Shown: positions 32,001 through 43,339, numbered from the stretch's first letter. The stretch: 64,000 nucleotides of DNA from Symbiodinium kawagutii (GCA_009767595.1 VSDK01009419.1:85817-149816); one strand, 5' to 3'. Notes: generated from the letters alone by a model not told the origin. A program made the numbers and translations.

Positions 32001-34479
32001 TGGTTTCAACATGTGCCTGTGGCTTGCGTAACTTTGGAAGAGTTCCTTTCCATCTGGGAGCGCGAAACGATGCGAAATGTTGGAAGTTTTCCTTGGCTCC
32101 TTTTGAATTCCTACCGAAATTGGTGGCCGAGGTTGCAAAACGCGAGGATGAGACCAACAACTTGACCCACAAGTTGGCTTACATCAGTGGGGGATCGGGC
32201 GAGGAATGGGCAGACCTTGATGAAGGGAAGTCGGTGATCCGCAACCAGTGGCTTGACGGAGCGAGTCTGCGTCAGAGCTCTCCCTCTGTTTCGAAGCAAG
32301 TTCTGATTTGGGAGATTCATCCGTCTTGGTCGTTGCAGCACATTCAGTTGCCTTTACATAATCTGACCCAGTCAGAACTAGCTGAACTAGCTGTTTTTCT
32401 TTGCATGATCCGTCTCTATGAGGTCGTTTGGAACTGATTTCACGGAATTTGCCTTTTTGATTCTTTGTGTTTCCTCGTTGGTGGTGGACCTGCAGCTACA
32501 AAGATCCATTTAAGGTCTGGAAATGTGGACGTGCCTTACAAGCTACAAGAGCGCATGAGATTTGGAAAGGCACATGATGGAGAAGGTGGACAAATGAAAG
32601 GTGTTAGTCTGACGAAGGGAACCAAGAGGTCTGTGATCGCCATCAAGGATAGTGCCTGAGCTGTACTGAAAGACTCATTCACACCTCGGCAAGCGAAGAA
32701 AGATGAGGAAAGTATGTAGTATTCTGCAGTGAAATTGTGTGGAGAATATTACATAGTATTTATTATGATAATGTGGAAGATTGTGAGACTCTGGGAGATG
32801 TGAGTGAAACGGGAGTTCCCAAGCAGCTGCTTTCAGCCCAAGGTGCATGTGCAACTGTGAGGAGAAATCGCTTGAAACGCAACGACGCTGGGCATTGATG
32901 CATTGGAATCTGGAGAAATTTGGTCCAGCCACATCTATCTAGATGTTGCCATTGAGAATTCGACAATCAAGTTGGATGATTCGATGACTCGGATATACTC
33001 TAACCGCGGCCGTAGTTCAATCATCATATTTCATTTATGGTGCACTTCTTCGGATTGTAGGATAACGAAGAATTGCTGGAGAGGTCACTGCCCACTTTGA
33101 ACGCGATTGGGAGAGCTTGGATCTCAGGACGGATATGGCATCTTGATCTCCGATGATGCCATGCCCACCATCGAAGACAATACTCTCGACAAACACATTT
33201 GTTTAGCAGATTCTTTTTATTCATTTTGTCCTGCTGTTTCTTGTGGCTAGTTGCTGCGCGCTATCTATTGTTCATACTTAAGAATTATGGCCCACACAGA
33301 AATCTCTACAGATTCCCTGCCCTCAAAGAGGAGTCCTTTGGTCTTGCTAAGTGGTATGCGGAAGGAAGCTGCGTGTGTCTCTGTTTTTCATCTTTTATGA
33401 TGTCAATTCCACACACATGCATTTGCACCCATCGGACTGAGTACTGTGAGGGCTGTGCGCTGGAAAGACCAAATGTTGAGGGCATTGCTTTGAATGGAGA
33501 GATCTCTGCATTTCAATTTGTCACATCTCGCCCTTTGAGAAGATAGGAATCCTTTTTTTACCCTGCCGATATTTGGCGGGTGGAAGGAACAGGCTGGGTC
33601 GCTCATTGTCTGATCGCTTTGTACGGCACATCTATGTACTGTAGATATTTCTGCTTGCTCTGTACTCCTCCATTGGTAATTACTCTGACTCTTAGCCGTA
33701 AGTCTTAGCCACTCTTCCTCTCAATCTGGGTCCATCACATAATTTCGCTGGCATATGTTTTCTGACTTCTTCTATTATTTCAGAAAGTGGCAATGCGGCA
33801 GTACGAGTGCGGACTAAGTATGTGGACGATTGGATGAATGGATGAGGGAATAAGTCGATCTATGATAGGTGGATGCATTATGAAGTGTAACGAGTACATA
33901 ATCACTACTGAACCTCCCCAATTGATGGGATCGACCAGATGAGCAATCAAGAATGGCATTCTTTTGGAGTTGTTTCTCTTCCAAAGAAGCTGAGTAGGTG
34001 CGCTGCAAATGCTGCATATCCTGCACACAGGATGATTGCCTAACTTTGCAAGCCTTGTGCAGACAAGCTTCAGACTGATTTCGTTTTCCAAGGAAGAGTG
34101 CCAACATGCAGCGATTTACATCGAGGGCACAGCTGGAGGGATTGTGCAAAGCAACACGCTCAGGAACAATACTGGCATTGGAATCCAAGTCCAAGATAGT
34201 GCATGCCCCACACTGGAGAGAAATACTGTGAAGGCAGAGAAGCTTCCAGCAATCCGATTTGCTGGTAAATCCTCTGGTCAAATCCGAAACAATGTCCTGG
34301 AAAGCAAAGGCAACCATGCCGTTGTGGTCGTGGAAGATGCTTCCCCGTGCTTTGAGCAGAATACAGCATCAGGAAAGAAGAAGCCTGCAATTGTCTCCAA
34401 GTCTCACCGGACCCGGTGTGCCAACGAGTCAGATGTGCAGACATTGCGCGAAAACGCCGGCAAAAGGATTGATTCTTGA
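28940..34479 (+). CDS. Multi-exon right-handed parallel beta-helix repeat protein (FBXO11/NosD-like)
   Basis: Proteins of this family fold into a helix of about 23-residue beta rungs; members serve as F-box substrate adaptors or carbohydrate-active proteins. The first recognised exon carries the family entry signature VTIVLAKGKYMEEGLVIKKP, close to the I-L-PG-Y-E-GLVI-KPVTL-G of FBXO11-like repeats. Later exons repeat the G-I-V---A---I--N pattern: 29754-29911, 30954-31107, 31730-31858, 33128-~33198 and 34093-34479. The 30954 and 31730 exons join in phase. The last exon holds four rungs and ends with a stop at 34477-34479. No F-box was seen, and the true 5' end and several linking exons are unresolved, so binding partner and location cannot be stated. 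Donors include GC and GT types. The family call is strong; the gene model is partial. Confidence 0.7.
29754..29911 (+). CDS. Beta-helix gene exon
   Basis: Acceptor CAG to 29753, GC donor 29912-29913. Contains MQRCNLSAGSYGMPGITVKA and RLQLQHCSFK: one complete rung with a stacked Cys ladder position. Confidence 0.65.
30954..31107 (+). CDS. Beta-helix gene exon
   Basis: Acceptor CAG to 30953, GC donor 31108-31109. Reads VKLSDCTFEENQGGCISARN, then AIVTVERGSFKQNGAPVI: two rungs with the N-G-turn spacing. Ends one base into a codon. Confidence 0.7.
31671..31706. repeat. 17-bp duplication GGTAGAAACCCAGCTC
   Basis: Two adjacent copies of the GGTAGAAACCCAGCTC word in the intron just before a beta-helix exon. 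Confidence 0.85.
31730..31858 (+). CDS. Beta-helix gene exon
   Basis: Acceptor AG 31728-31729, in phase with the previous exon; donor GTGATG at 31859. Reads LERNDGAVVLVNGTAKVDVE and then DNLFCNNGRSAPVIEFKSST. GC-rich compared with its flanks. Confidence 0.65.
32132..32280 (+). CDS. Candidate exon between beta-helix exons
   Basis: After AG at 32130-32131 the frame reads VAKREDETNNLTHKLAYISG and GSGEEWADLDEGK. The composition is convincing but it has no beta-helix pattern; it may be an insert in the same protein or part of a nested gene. Its 3' border is unresolved. Confidence 0.35.
33128..33198 (+). CDS. Beta-helix gene exon
   Basis: Acceptor CAG to 33127. Reads DGYGILISDDAMPTIEDNTL, a textbook rung (G-GI-I-D-A-P-IE-N). 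The 3' border is approximate. Confidence 0.6.
34093..34479 (+). CDS. Beta-helix gene terminal exon
   Basis: 387 nt ending in TGA, from acceptor AG 34091-34092. Successive rungs: AAIYIEGTAGGIVQSNTL, GIGIQVQDSACPTLERNTV, AIRFAGKSSGQIRNNVLE and AVVVVEDASPCFEQNTASG. A basic tail follows and ends AGKRIDS. The periodicity is about 23 residues. Confidence 0.75.
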   Translation, partial: EECQHAAIYIEGTAGGIVQSNTLRNNTGIGIQVQDSACPTLERNTVKAEKLPAIRFAGKSSGQIRNNVLESKGNHAVVVVEDASPCFEQNTASGKKKPAIVSKSHRTRCANESDVQTLRENAGKRIDS

Positions 34480-35977
34480 TGTTATTGAGCCTGAACTCTG
34501 ATTCTGGACTTCATGAAGTCCAACAAAATCAAACCATTCATCACTTCTATGTTTTAGATATGAAAGGTTTTGGAGTTCGCACTTTACAAACTCTTTTGAG
34601 AAGACATTGATAGTAATGTCTATACTATGTGACTATGTCTCTATGATCTGTCTATGTCTCACCTTTCGTGCTTGGCTGAGGCAAGACTTGGATGTGATAC
34701 CACTGAGTAGGGGACCTGGAGCTGTGGACCCATGGGACCCCATGGGACCCCTGGGACATCTGATGGAACTGATGGACCATCTGAGACGTCACGGGGGCGT
34801 CACGGGTTTGTTGGGTTCGAGGTCGAGGCCACAAAGTCCCTGGTCGGAGGCAGGATCGGCAGGACCGGAGTCTGGAGCTGTGCCTGGTCGGTGCCTTCGG
34901 TGCCTCAGGGGCGAGCCACCAGTGACTGATGTGGCGCTGAGAACGCCGACGAAGCAGGGCGCTTGGAGATCTCCAAAGACAGGACACCACACCTTCACAC
35001 TGAAAATATCACTTCATATCACTTCATATCACTTCGTGTCACTTCATATCACTTCAAAGACTCTGAAATTCGAAGAATTCTTTGTTCTCCACTCTAGCAG
35101 AACTGTGAGCTGCAGGTCATTTTCCCAGATCAAGGTGCTTCTGAAGCTACGATGGTTGCTCCGCAGCTTGGTTTATGTCCGAACCAATCAAGTCGAGGGA
35201 CACTGTGGTCTGTGGCAGTGGCATGTGAAAGAACGGAAAGAAACATAGACAGTACTGGCTACAGTGGATGAGTCAAGGTTGGCGCCATGTGCATAGTGTT
35301 GGAACCTACCACGGCAAGCTCGTGCATTCGAAACCAACCTGTCCAACTTGCAAAGGAGCATTACACCACTGGGAGTTTTGAAATGCGATTTCAGCTGACC
35401 GTTTACACAGCAACTGAGGACTTCATTCGGCTTGCTGTGAATTGGACTACAAGATGTGCTCCTTAAGGACATGAATTGGACAGTGCAGCATGAAAGGCAT
35501 GGCAAGAAAGAGAAGAAAGAGAAGCAACGTCATGGGCACTCCAGCAGTACCCCCTGGTCACCACCCCACGTTCATTTGGTCTGAAGCATCTATTCTGGGT
35601 ACCAAATTCAGGGACAAAAACTAAATATCCATTTTATATCTTTTCATACTACAAATGACTGATGCGATCCGCCCGAAGCCAATCTGATGATCGGAACTCT
35701 ATTTTGACGCACCTGTCACTCTGAGGCACCAGAGAAAAAATGTTGAGTATTCAGCCCTTAAATTTGGTGCTGGCAAACAGCTGTTGCGATCGAATGCTTT
35801 TCCTTCCATGCTCTGATAAACCCTACGCTGGAGGAAACGACACCGTGAAGCTCTGCATGTTGCTAGTGGAGGGAAACTTTCGTATTGACCTTGTTTTCAT
35901 CAATTTTCAGCCCTTTATCTTCATTCACTGAATTGCTGTCACGCTTTTGTATGACGGGTTATACTTTGACAGGGTAG
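34480..35977. other. Flank after the beta-helix gene
   Basis: The GC-rich segment 34690-34990 is open in several frames (one reads GPMGPHGTPGTSDGTDGP, collagen-like), but borders are unclear. The rest shows no gene. Confidence 0.35.
35006..35055. repeat. 10-bp tandem repeat ATATCACTTC
   Basis: Five copies of ATATCACTTC, the fourth altered to GTGTCACTTC. The unit length equals that of the large satellite at 48.8 kb, but the sequence is unrelated. Confidence 0.9.
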
Positions 35978-36061
35978 TATCACAAGTGCCTGTCTTCTGG
36001 CTGTGGTGAGATCAAGCCAACTATTGAAAAGCATTTGCAGGAACATCATCCTGGGCATGCA
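35978..36061 (+). CDS. Candidate zinc-finger-like exon
   Basis: 28 codons between AG (35976-35977) and a strong donor GTACGT (36062). KCLSSGCGEIKPTIEKHLQE followed by HHPGH gives C-x4-C-x9-H-x3-H, close to a short C2H2 finger. The frame is uninterrupted and the donor canonical; the family is not certain. Confidence 0.4.
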
Positions 36062-36284
36062 GTACGTCGTGACAGTCCTAGAATAATTTGCTCATGCAGA
36101 GGGAACGTGCTGATGGGGGCAAGCTCTACTCGTTGACGTGAATGGTAAGACTGCAACATCCACACCAGAATTACTAAACCAAAATTTCCCCATTTGGCCA
36201 ACTACAGTGTATAGATTGTTTATGGCTTCGCAAGTCATGCCCAAAAGCATCTTGGGTGCGGGCGGATTAATGACTTTCTGTCAG

Positions 36285-36400
36285 CAAGCTCTTTCAACTG
36301 CGGTTGCAACTACATTTCCTTGCCAGATGGTACCCACTCAAAGTTTGAGGTGCTGCAAGAATGCGCAGAAGCAGAATGCGACAGCATCTTCGACACGAAG
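36285..36400 (+). CDS. Candidate Cys-rich exon
   Basis: From AG 36283-36284 to donor GTGGGT (36401). Reads SSFNCGCNYISLPDGTHSKF, then EVLQECAEAECDSIFDTK: four to five cysteines in pairs. Probably the same gene as the preceding candidate, although the phases require another exon between them. Confidence 0.4.
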
Positions 36401-36661
36401 GTGGGTCTTTTCACAAGTTTTCATTCTCATCACGGAGACGGTGAACATCCGTGAACATGTGGGACCCCAAGTGATTCATCCAAGAGGGGGGTAGCATCTT
36501 AGTGGTACCGAACTTCTGCTCGAATCAAGACTTCAGCAACTGCATTTTGGAAACGATAACAAACATCTGCTTGAGTCAAGCACGTCAAAGGCTCAGGTCA
36601 ACATTTTTTTACGCAAACTAAACTCAGCACGGTCTTTGTTCTTTAGATCGAGACATTGCAG

Positions 36662-36730
36662 GTACAGCAGAATGTAGGTGCACACTTACACCTGGAGAGT
36701 GTGTTAGATGTGCATGCCTCAGTCCCTGCC
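36662..36730 (+). CDS. Candidate Cys-rich exon
   Basis: After AG 36660-36661 the frame reads TAECRCTLTPGECVRCACLS, then PCHL: six or seven cysteines in about 20 residues, suggesting metal binding or a disulphide-rich module. The 3' edge is unresolved. Confidence 0.35.
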
Positions 36731-37415
36731 ACTTACAAACACACCACCCTCGATGCCTCAATGAGTTGATACTGATGCGAACGGGATCCGTGCACGGGAG
36801 ACAGCAAGTATCAGCAAGTCATTCTTGGTGAAGAGTTTGGAATATTTTGGAATCAGTTTGGAATGCTTAGGGAAGAGTTTGGAATGCTTAGAGCATCTTG
36901 GAGCCGTCTCTTCACTGCGAGTTGGAAAACATTCCCTCTCTCTTCGGATAGCTTCGTTGCTCAGGATATTGCAGATCAACTCTACAGATCTCTGGGCAAA
37001 GCGCACAGGGCTTTTTTAGAGTGGCGACCCAAGGTTCTCAGCTCGTTGGGATCCGTAAGGATCCGTTGGGTGTTTGACCACATGGTCATAGATTCTGCTG
37101 AATGAAACATTATGAAACGCTGAAAGGATGTGATTTAGCTCGTTCTTTTTGTTTCTAGTTGTGACGTTTGAAGCGGTGATGTTTCTTGTATCGGAGCCCA
37201 GGTATGTAGCTAGCTGCGATCCCATGCGAAGTGCCCAGCCCTTAGTCGCAGTTTTCAGTGCTTCCGGAGTTGGCAGTTTCTGCCGGCAACCCATCCTTTC
37301 CCTTTGCCTTCTTACCACAGAGAGCCCTTCCTTTCGTCGGAAGTTCCAAGCGGCACAGCACGTTCTGTGACGACGAAGTGAGGTCCACTTCTCACAAATC
37401 GATAGCCCATTGCAG

Positions 37416-37484
37416 GGGAGCCAAGATGGCGCACGCTATGCTGCGTCCAGCATAGCGACCATCAGCGGATCCAGCTTCAAAACC
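37416..37484 (+). CDS. Candidate exon, beta-helix-like
   Basis: After TGCAG (37411-37415) it reads GSQDGARYAASSIATISGSS. The SSIATISGSSF pattern resembles a beta-helix rung, so it may be a relic or part of a second gene of that family. Confidence 0.3.
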
Positions 37485-38382
37485 CCGATTTCTTCAAAAT
37501 CATGGGATTTGAAGCGCGTTGGTTTTGTATTTGAATCGGCTATATTGAACTTACGTTTTTTGAACGCCAGGACACCTCCATCAATCCAGAGCAACGCCAA
37601 GAGCTCAGACTTGCTGTGGAAAACTTATGAACACTTGGAAGTAGCTGGAAAGCTGTTGTTGTAAGCTGCCTCTTGTCGTTGTGTTTGGATCAGTACACCT
37701 GGGAGCTCCACTTTTTTGGGTCTTGAAATGCAGCCATCAATGCTAGCATTGCATAGGTGTCCCATGTGTACCAGAAGCTTCAACTCACCAGCGAAGTGGT
37801 GCCTCCCACCGTCTCCCACCCTTAAGGTTGTAACAACTTTGTGACCTGTTTCGAAGTATCCAAAGCATGGACCCAAACACAAGACCCTTAGGAGATGGAT
37901 GGAATCGAACGATGTCTACTCTGTCCCTGCTGTCCCTTTCATTGACAAAGGAACAACTGGTCGTCGCTTTGGACACCATTTTCGTCGCCAACTTCTTGCG
38001 ACAGAGTCAGCAGGGGGCCCTCAGATACGGAGCGTGCAGTTATGAAGTAAGAAAGAAAAACAAACAAAACAAACATGACAAGAAACAGAAATGCATTGGA
38101 GAAACATCGAGAAACCATTGTGCACTTTTGATGTCCCGCTTGATTCAGCTTGAAGCATGTTGCAGCCAGTCAGAAACAAGCGGTTGACTGTTGGTACACT
38201 CTTTTTGATACAGCAGCAGTACACCACAAGCTGTTGACTTCTCCAAGTGTCACTGCTGCACCTGCATCACTTGCGCACTGCAGCCCTTTGGAGTTTGCCA
38301 AACTGGGCTTGAGGAGAAGTGCTATGCTGTGAGAGCTGAAATCTATTGGTGAACTTTGAAACCCACATGGGAAATGCAACAG

Positions 38383-38529
38383 CAGGAGCAGCAGCAGCAG
38401 CAGCAGCCGCCCCTGTACCAAGATTGACAATTGACAACAAGAGAGACCACAATTGGCCAACAAAACCAACCGGGNNNNNNNNNNACACAGCAGAACAACC
38501 AGCAGCAGCAGCAGCAGCAGCAGCAGAAG
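38383..38529. repeat. CAG repeats flanking an assembly gap
   Basis: CAG runs at 38383-38409 and 38497-38528 lie on both sides of ten Ns at 38475-38484. The gap is probably of unknown true size within a CAG-rich tract. Confidence 0.9.
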
Positions 38530-38619
38530 TAGCAGCGCGGCAACTGGCAACGCCAACATCATCATGACCACATCAAGAGGCAAAGGAACAATGACTCGAG
38601 AAAAATCATGCATAGCTAT

Positions 38620-38960
38620 TATATGCATCGTATTTTCATTTGCAAAAGAGAATGAAAAGGAAGGTACAGTAGGCCATAGCAAAAAGAGTCACAAGAGGCA
38701 TGGCAACGTTGGGACAAAGAAAAGTAGCGAGAAGCAGAACTGGTAAAAGTAGAAGTGCAAGAATGAAAAAGTGTAAGAGGAATGGGAGAAAAGAAGCAGC
38801 AGGAGCACAAACAGGAGCAGTGGAAACAGGAGTACGAGCGGAAGAGAAGACGGAGTAGGAAAATGAGGATGAAGAAAACGGTGAGCAAGAGCAAAACTAA
38901 AAACAGTTTGACCAACTGCATGTATAAAAACAAAGACAACTGACACCTCGAAAGAGGAAG
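38620..38960. other. Purine-rich stretch on the + strand
   Basis: About 340 bp dominated by A and G (AAGAAAAGTAGCGAGAAGC and similar words). Leu/Phe-rich reverse-strand open frames here are a by-product of that bias. Confidence 0.75.
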
Positions 38961-39012
38961 CACGCGTTTTGCTATTTCAGTGGAACTTGTTAATCAATCT
39001 TAATCGATCTTA

Positions 39013-39078
39013 ATCATGGTTTGACATGGTTTTCCATGGTTTGACAAGGTTTTACATGGTTTTACATGGTTTTATTAC
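39013..39078. repeat. TTTTACATGGT tandem repeat
   Basis: Five or six imperfect copies of an 11-bp TTTTACATGGT / TTTGACATGGT unit. Confidence 0.85.
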
Positions 39079-39889
39079 CGTTACCAGCCAGTTTATTGTT
39101 TTAATCCGTTGCTGCAAATATCTAAATCAATACATACATAGCCGCCACTGAGATTGAGAATCTGAGGCGAGAGACGCCCTGCACTCTGTCAGGGCGCTGA
39201 GTTGCGGTGATCTTCGGCATCATCTTTGGGCCTACTCCGAAGCGATCCAAAGATCAGATGCGCACTTTTGTCAAAGAGTGTAGGGAAACCACACAGATGT
39301 GGGTACAAATGCACTTACATCTATGCTATGATATACAATGTATGTATCAACCCAGATGGATGATGATGGATGCACACCGTATGTTCTTGCTCTATCTGTA
39401 TCATGTATCACTCTATTGTCATATTGTACATGTCTGCATGCACAGTCACATATATCTGTAGGTATCTGCAGAAGTACATAGACATACATACAGCATAAGA
39501 TAAAGACAGGTTGCAGCATCCTTGTTTTCCCTTTACTTTATGCACTCTGCCACGCGTGTTTCGGCCTTTCAATCCTTGTTTCAGCTCGTATTCCAGCAAG
39601 CCGAGCTCACTCTGAGTTTTTCCATGCGTCAACCAAACACAACCTTTCACATGCCAAACATTTATATCAATTTCGTGGATGATCACTGCTCCATCCAAAT
39701 AGCAACTATGTTGTAAAAGCAGCACGCACTCAGCATGGCCAGAATCCTGAACTCAATTGTCCACCCTTTAACTTTTACCCTAATCTTTTTCACTAAGGAA
39801 ATGACCTTACAAATGATAGCAACTAAGCATATTTTTTCAAGTTTGCTAAAGAAACCAAGGTAGGAAACCAAGGTAAGAACCTAAACAAG

Positions 39890-40036
39890 GCAGTGCTTTT
39901 GGCAGCGAGGCAAGAACTGTTTGATGACATGGAGACACTGAACATCCAACTGCCGGAGGTGCATTGCCATACAGAGTGCACCTTGAGGAAAGTGGCTTCA
40001 CGAGCATTGAAGATCATCAAAAGTTATATTCAATGA
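39890..40036 (+). CDS. Candidate terminal exon
   Basis: 49 codons including the TGA, after AG 39888-39889. Reads AVLLAARQELFDDMETLNIQ, then LPEVHCHTECTLRKVASRAL and a basic end. Helix-rich and well-balanced; no family recognised. Confidence 0.4.
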   Translation, partial: AVLLAARQELFDDMETLNIQLPEVHCHTECTLRKVASRALKIIKSYIQ

Positions 40037-40459
40037 TCATTGAAGTGTTCCGAAAGCTTTATTTAGAGACTCGGTCAGATCGTTGCAACAGACTGCCTGA
40101 CTTTCTGCTTTGATTCCATCTGACTGCGTCCAGATTCCACCACTGAATGGTGCACAGAACCTCAGAGTCGCGGTCCCGGTGGTGTAGAGTGTGGATTGTC
40201 CATGTGCCGCAAAGTCTGCCTGTCTACCTGACCTCAGTGAAACAAAGTAAGCCTTTGCTTGTTGGGTGCATCATGAGCATTGGGGCTAGCATAAGCATCC
40301 TTGACATGAGCACAGATTTTGGGATAGAAAAGTTGCAAAAAAGTCGACCAGTGCAGCAACTTTGGGAAGAAACTTGATCTTGGTGACTTCAGTCGACTTC
40401 AGCACCCCATTCGTCAACTGCGAATCTCCACATCCACACCCTCGACATTTTCTCCCTAG

Positions 40460-40548
40460 GCTTGGGCCCTCGCCAAGACAAAGCCTACGCCAGAGAGCCG
40501 CCAGAAAGGCTTCGGCGAGGCGCGCCCCGAAAGACTGTGACATTGAAG
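40460..40548 (+). CDS. Candidate Arg-rich exon
   Basis: From CTAG (AG 40458-40459) to a GC donor (40549-40550). Reads LGPRQDKAYAREPPERLRRG, then APRKTVTLK. Highly basic, GC-richer than its flanks. Confidence 0.35.
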
Positions 40549-40650
40549 GCTTCTTTCCTGCAGTTTTTTGTGCGATTTGGAAGAAGAAAATTGACGAAAG
40601 ATTTGTGACATTAAGATCTGTAGATTTGTGAACAAGAAAAGACTTACGGC

Positions 40651-40706
40651 ATGCATGGATGCATGGACGGGTGCATGGACGCGTGCATGGACGCGTGCAT
40701 GGACAT
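40651..40706. repeat. 12-bp tandem repeat GTGCATGGACGC
   Basis: Four to five copies of GTGCATGGACGC with small changes. Confidence 0.9.
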
Positions 40707-41423
40707 GTACCTACAAGGGTTGGCATTTTGGTAAAATTCGAACTCGCCAAAGAAGTTTCTCCTGCCTTGATGGTGAGCGTATGAAGTCGCAGCGCAGCGC
40801 AGATTGACCATAGATGGTGTTGAACCGATAAGCAACCCTGAAGTCTCAAGTATTTCAGGGTATTCAAAGATCAAGGTGAATCAAGGTAATCACTCGTCTT
40901 TTTATATAAACATGGTCAAGTATTGAGTATGCAAGCGTTCAGGTCACCAATGAGCAACATTTCATGTGAGGTTGGCAGGTGTGGGTCTCAGAGACCACTT
41001 GAAGATGCGGCTTTGCGATAGGACATGGTGAAGTTGGCCCAGTTGGATGCTGTGCTTCTTTGTGCGGCCATTGAGCTGGAAGCTCAGCGACACAGAAGAG
41101 AAGGACCTCAAGGCACAAAGATCTCTGAAGTCTCAAGGATTCTAAAAGGAATTCTAAAGGCCGTTTCTAAAGGATCTCTTCTCCTGCTTTGAAGAAACCA
41201 AAGCAGAAGCGACCACTCTGACCACTTGTTGTCTTAACACATGGCACCGTTTTTATGTTAGAAGGGAAGAGACTGCGGGATCAGATGAGATTCGTCAAAA
41301 GCAAAGTCAAGTCATGGCAGCGCTGAGGTTGCATAGTGCAGAAGTCATGGCCAGCGAGGCGGAGCTGCAGGACTGAGACTTGAACTCCACCAGTTCTCTA
41401 CAACTGTTCCATATTCCTACATT

Positions 41424-41490
41424 ATATATATATATATTATATATACACATAATATATCTAACACATATTATATTTGTAGAATATACATAT
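41424..41490. repeat. TATA-rich microsatellite
   Basis: TATATATTATATATACAC-type runs. The ~1 kb on either side (40710-41860) shows no firm gene. A + strand frame at 41605-41758 (SLRLSWISEVPDNPTSQMGG then a stop) is a weak candidate. Confidence 0.8.
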
Positions 41491-41859
41491 AAAATGCACA
41501 CATTTATACATACGTCGACATGGGAGTCTGCATATCTTCATAGAATTGTTGCTCCCGTTGGGTGCTTGAACTTCCCAGGACAAAAGGTTCATTGTGAATG
41601 TCCCTTGGCAGACAAAGAGGTTCAACCTGTGACTCGCTTCGCCTCAGCTGGATCTCCGAGGTGCCAGACAATCCCACGAGCCAAATGGGAGGGGCACCCG
41701 AGCCCATCAACTTTGGAAGCACGGGAAGAAAACCTGGCGGTGTGGGACCCGACGGTCGATGAGAGGAAGAACCAAGAAAAACCAAAAGGGAATGTTTTCC
41801 AGAACGCTCTGATGATCATCTTAGATCATATTAGCATATATTAGCATATTAGCACAGAA

Positions 41860-42540
41860 AGAGCATGAAAGAGCGATCATAGCGTCATCACAAAGACCAA
41901 TACTACTGGTCACACGCAACCACAAAAGCAGTCAGACGACATAAAGCAGGAACAAAGGAGAAGCAAAAAGGAGAATTGATGAAACCAGAAGCAATAAGAG
42001 CTGGAAATAGGAGAATCAGGAACAAGAAAGAAGTCAAAATCCACGAGGCACAGGAATAGTAGCAAACACTATCAAACAATTTACCATAAAACAGCAAGGA
42101 CAAACAAACCAAAAGTTAACAACAGAGGGGTGATAAGGAAAGGGGTCAGAAGCAGAAGACAGAAGTAAAAACGGGGACCTAATGGGGAGCACCAGAAACA
42201 AGAGATAAGATAGGAGAGAAGGGGAATGGCAGCAGAGGCAAGAGAGAAGAAGGGAAGGCACAGAGGGAAAAGGGAGCAGGGAAGACAGAAAAAGAAAACC
42301 GAGAACACTTGACACATAAGAGAGGAGAGAGAGAGAGAGGGAACAAGAAGAGAGAATGAGACGAGAAAATGAGAAGAGAGAGGGAGGGAGATGGAGAGAT
42401 AGAGACAAAGAGGGAGCGCCGGAGATAGAGAGGGAGAGAGAGAGAGAGAGCGGAGAGAGAACACGGATGAGGAAGACATAGTGGGGTGGAAATCTAAGAA
42501 AGAAAGACAGAATGGAGAACAAGAAGCTATGCATAGGACA
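41860..42540. other. 680-bp polypurine-biased tract
   Basis: The + strand is nearly all A, G and isolated C, grading into GA repeats at 42315-42450. Long Ser/Leu-rich reverse-strand frames (for example 42034-42560) result from this composition, not from a gene. Confidence 0.8.
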
Positions 42541-43339
42541 AAGTATAGATATTTAGTCAAACAACGATTTATTATGCATAAGTTGCGTGGTCAGTAGAAG
42601 ATCCAAGAAGAGAACTACTTGTGGCTGCAAGGAACCAGAGGCAGTGTTGCATCCAAAGTTTCGCTTGATGAAATCGATTTGTGGTGTGGCGTCCAGCGAT
42701 TGTCAAACTGTGAAATCGGTGTAATCTGCAATCTGTTTCGTTTCGACTCCGCTTGAATTCGATTTGCTTTTCTGAAACCACATCCGTGAAGGGCCATCCA
42801 CATGTCAGCTGCCGTGCTCAGTTAGTCCCACGAATGCCAAGATCATGTACACGGAGAGGTGCCGCTGACACACATGACAAATATACAACATACAGTAACA
42901 TACATTTCACATTTCCATTTTTCCTTTGCTGCCAAAGCCATTGAGTGATGTAGATGCTTCGGTGGCGGAAACCCTGTCGTATTCCTCCTTTTCTGTCGAA
43001 GAATTGTGGCCAATTGGCAGTGAGCGGATCCGAAGAAAAATCTATTGATTATCTCGCATGATTTTGCTGATCACTAGCTTGAAGAAATGGCAGGTTGTCC
43101 ATATGAGAGGCTCTCAAACTGTTCTCAAGAATCAGCATTTTGGCGATATGAGCAATTTCACAGGTACTTGCCGGAAGTATCATGGATTTTTGGTTTCATT
43201 TCTGTACTCCTGGACGTTGTCATCAAGCATCCTTGATTCTTTGTGATTGTTGATCTTGGTTTTCGAGCCAAACATTGCTTGACTATTTATGCTTTATTTG
43301 TATCATTGCATATAGTTTTTTACAGGTACAACTTACCTA

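Noticed and set aside
34724-34760. Collagen-like GPMGPHGTPGT frame as a gene
   Set aside because: It arises from a short GGACCCCATG repeat and competes with other open frames; borders not found.
37890-37912. GGAATCGAAC as a reverse-strand tRNA T-arm
   Set aside because: No acceptor stem, D-arm or anticodon arm can be built around it.
42034-42560. Ser/Leu-rich reverse-strand frames of about 160 codons
   Set aside because: They are the complement of a GA-rich tract; amino-acid content follows directly from that bias.
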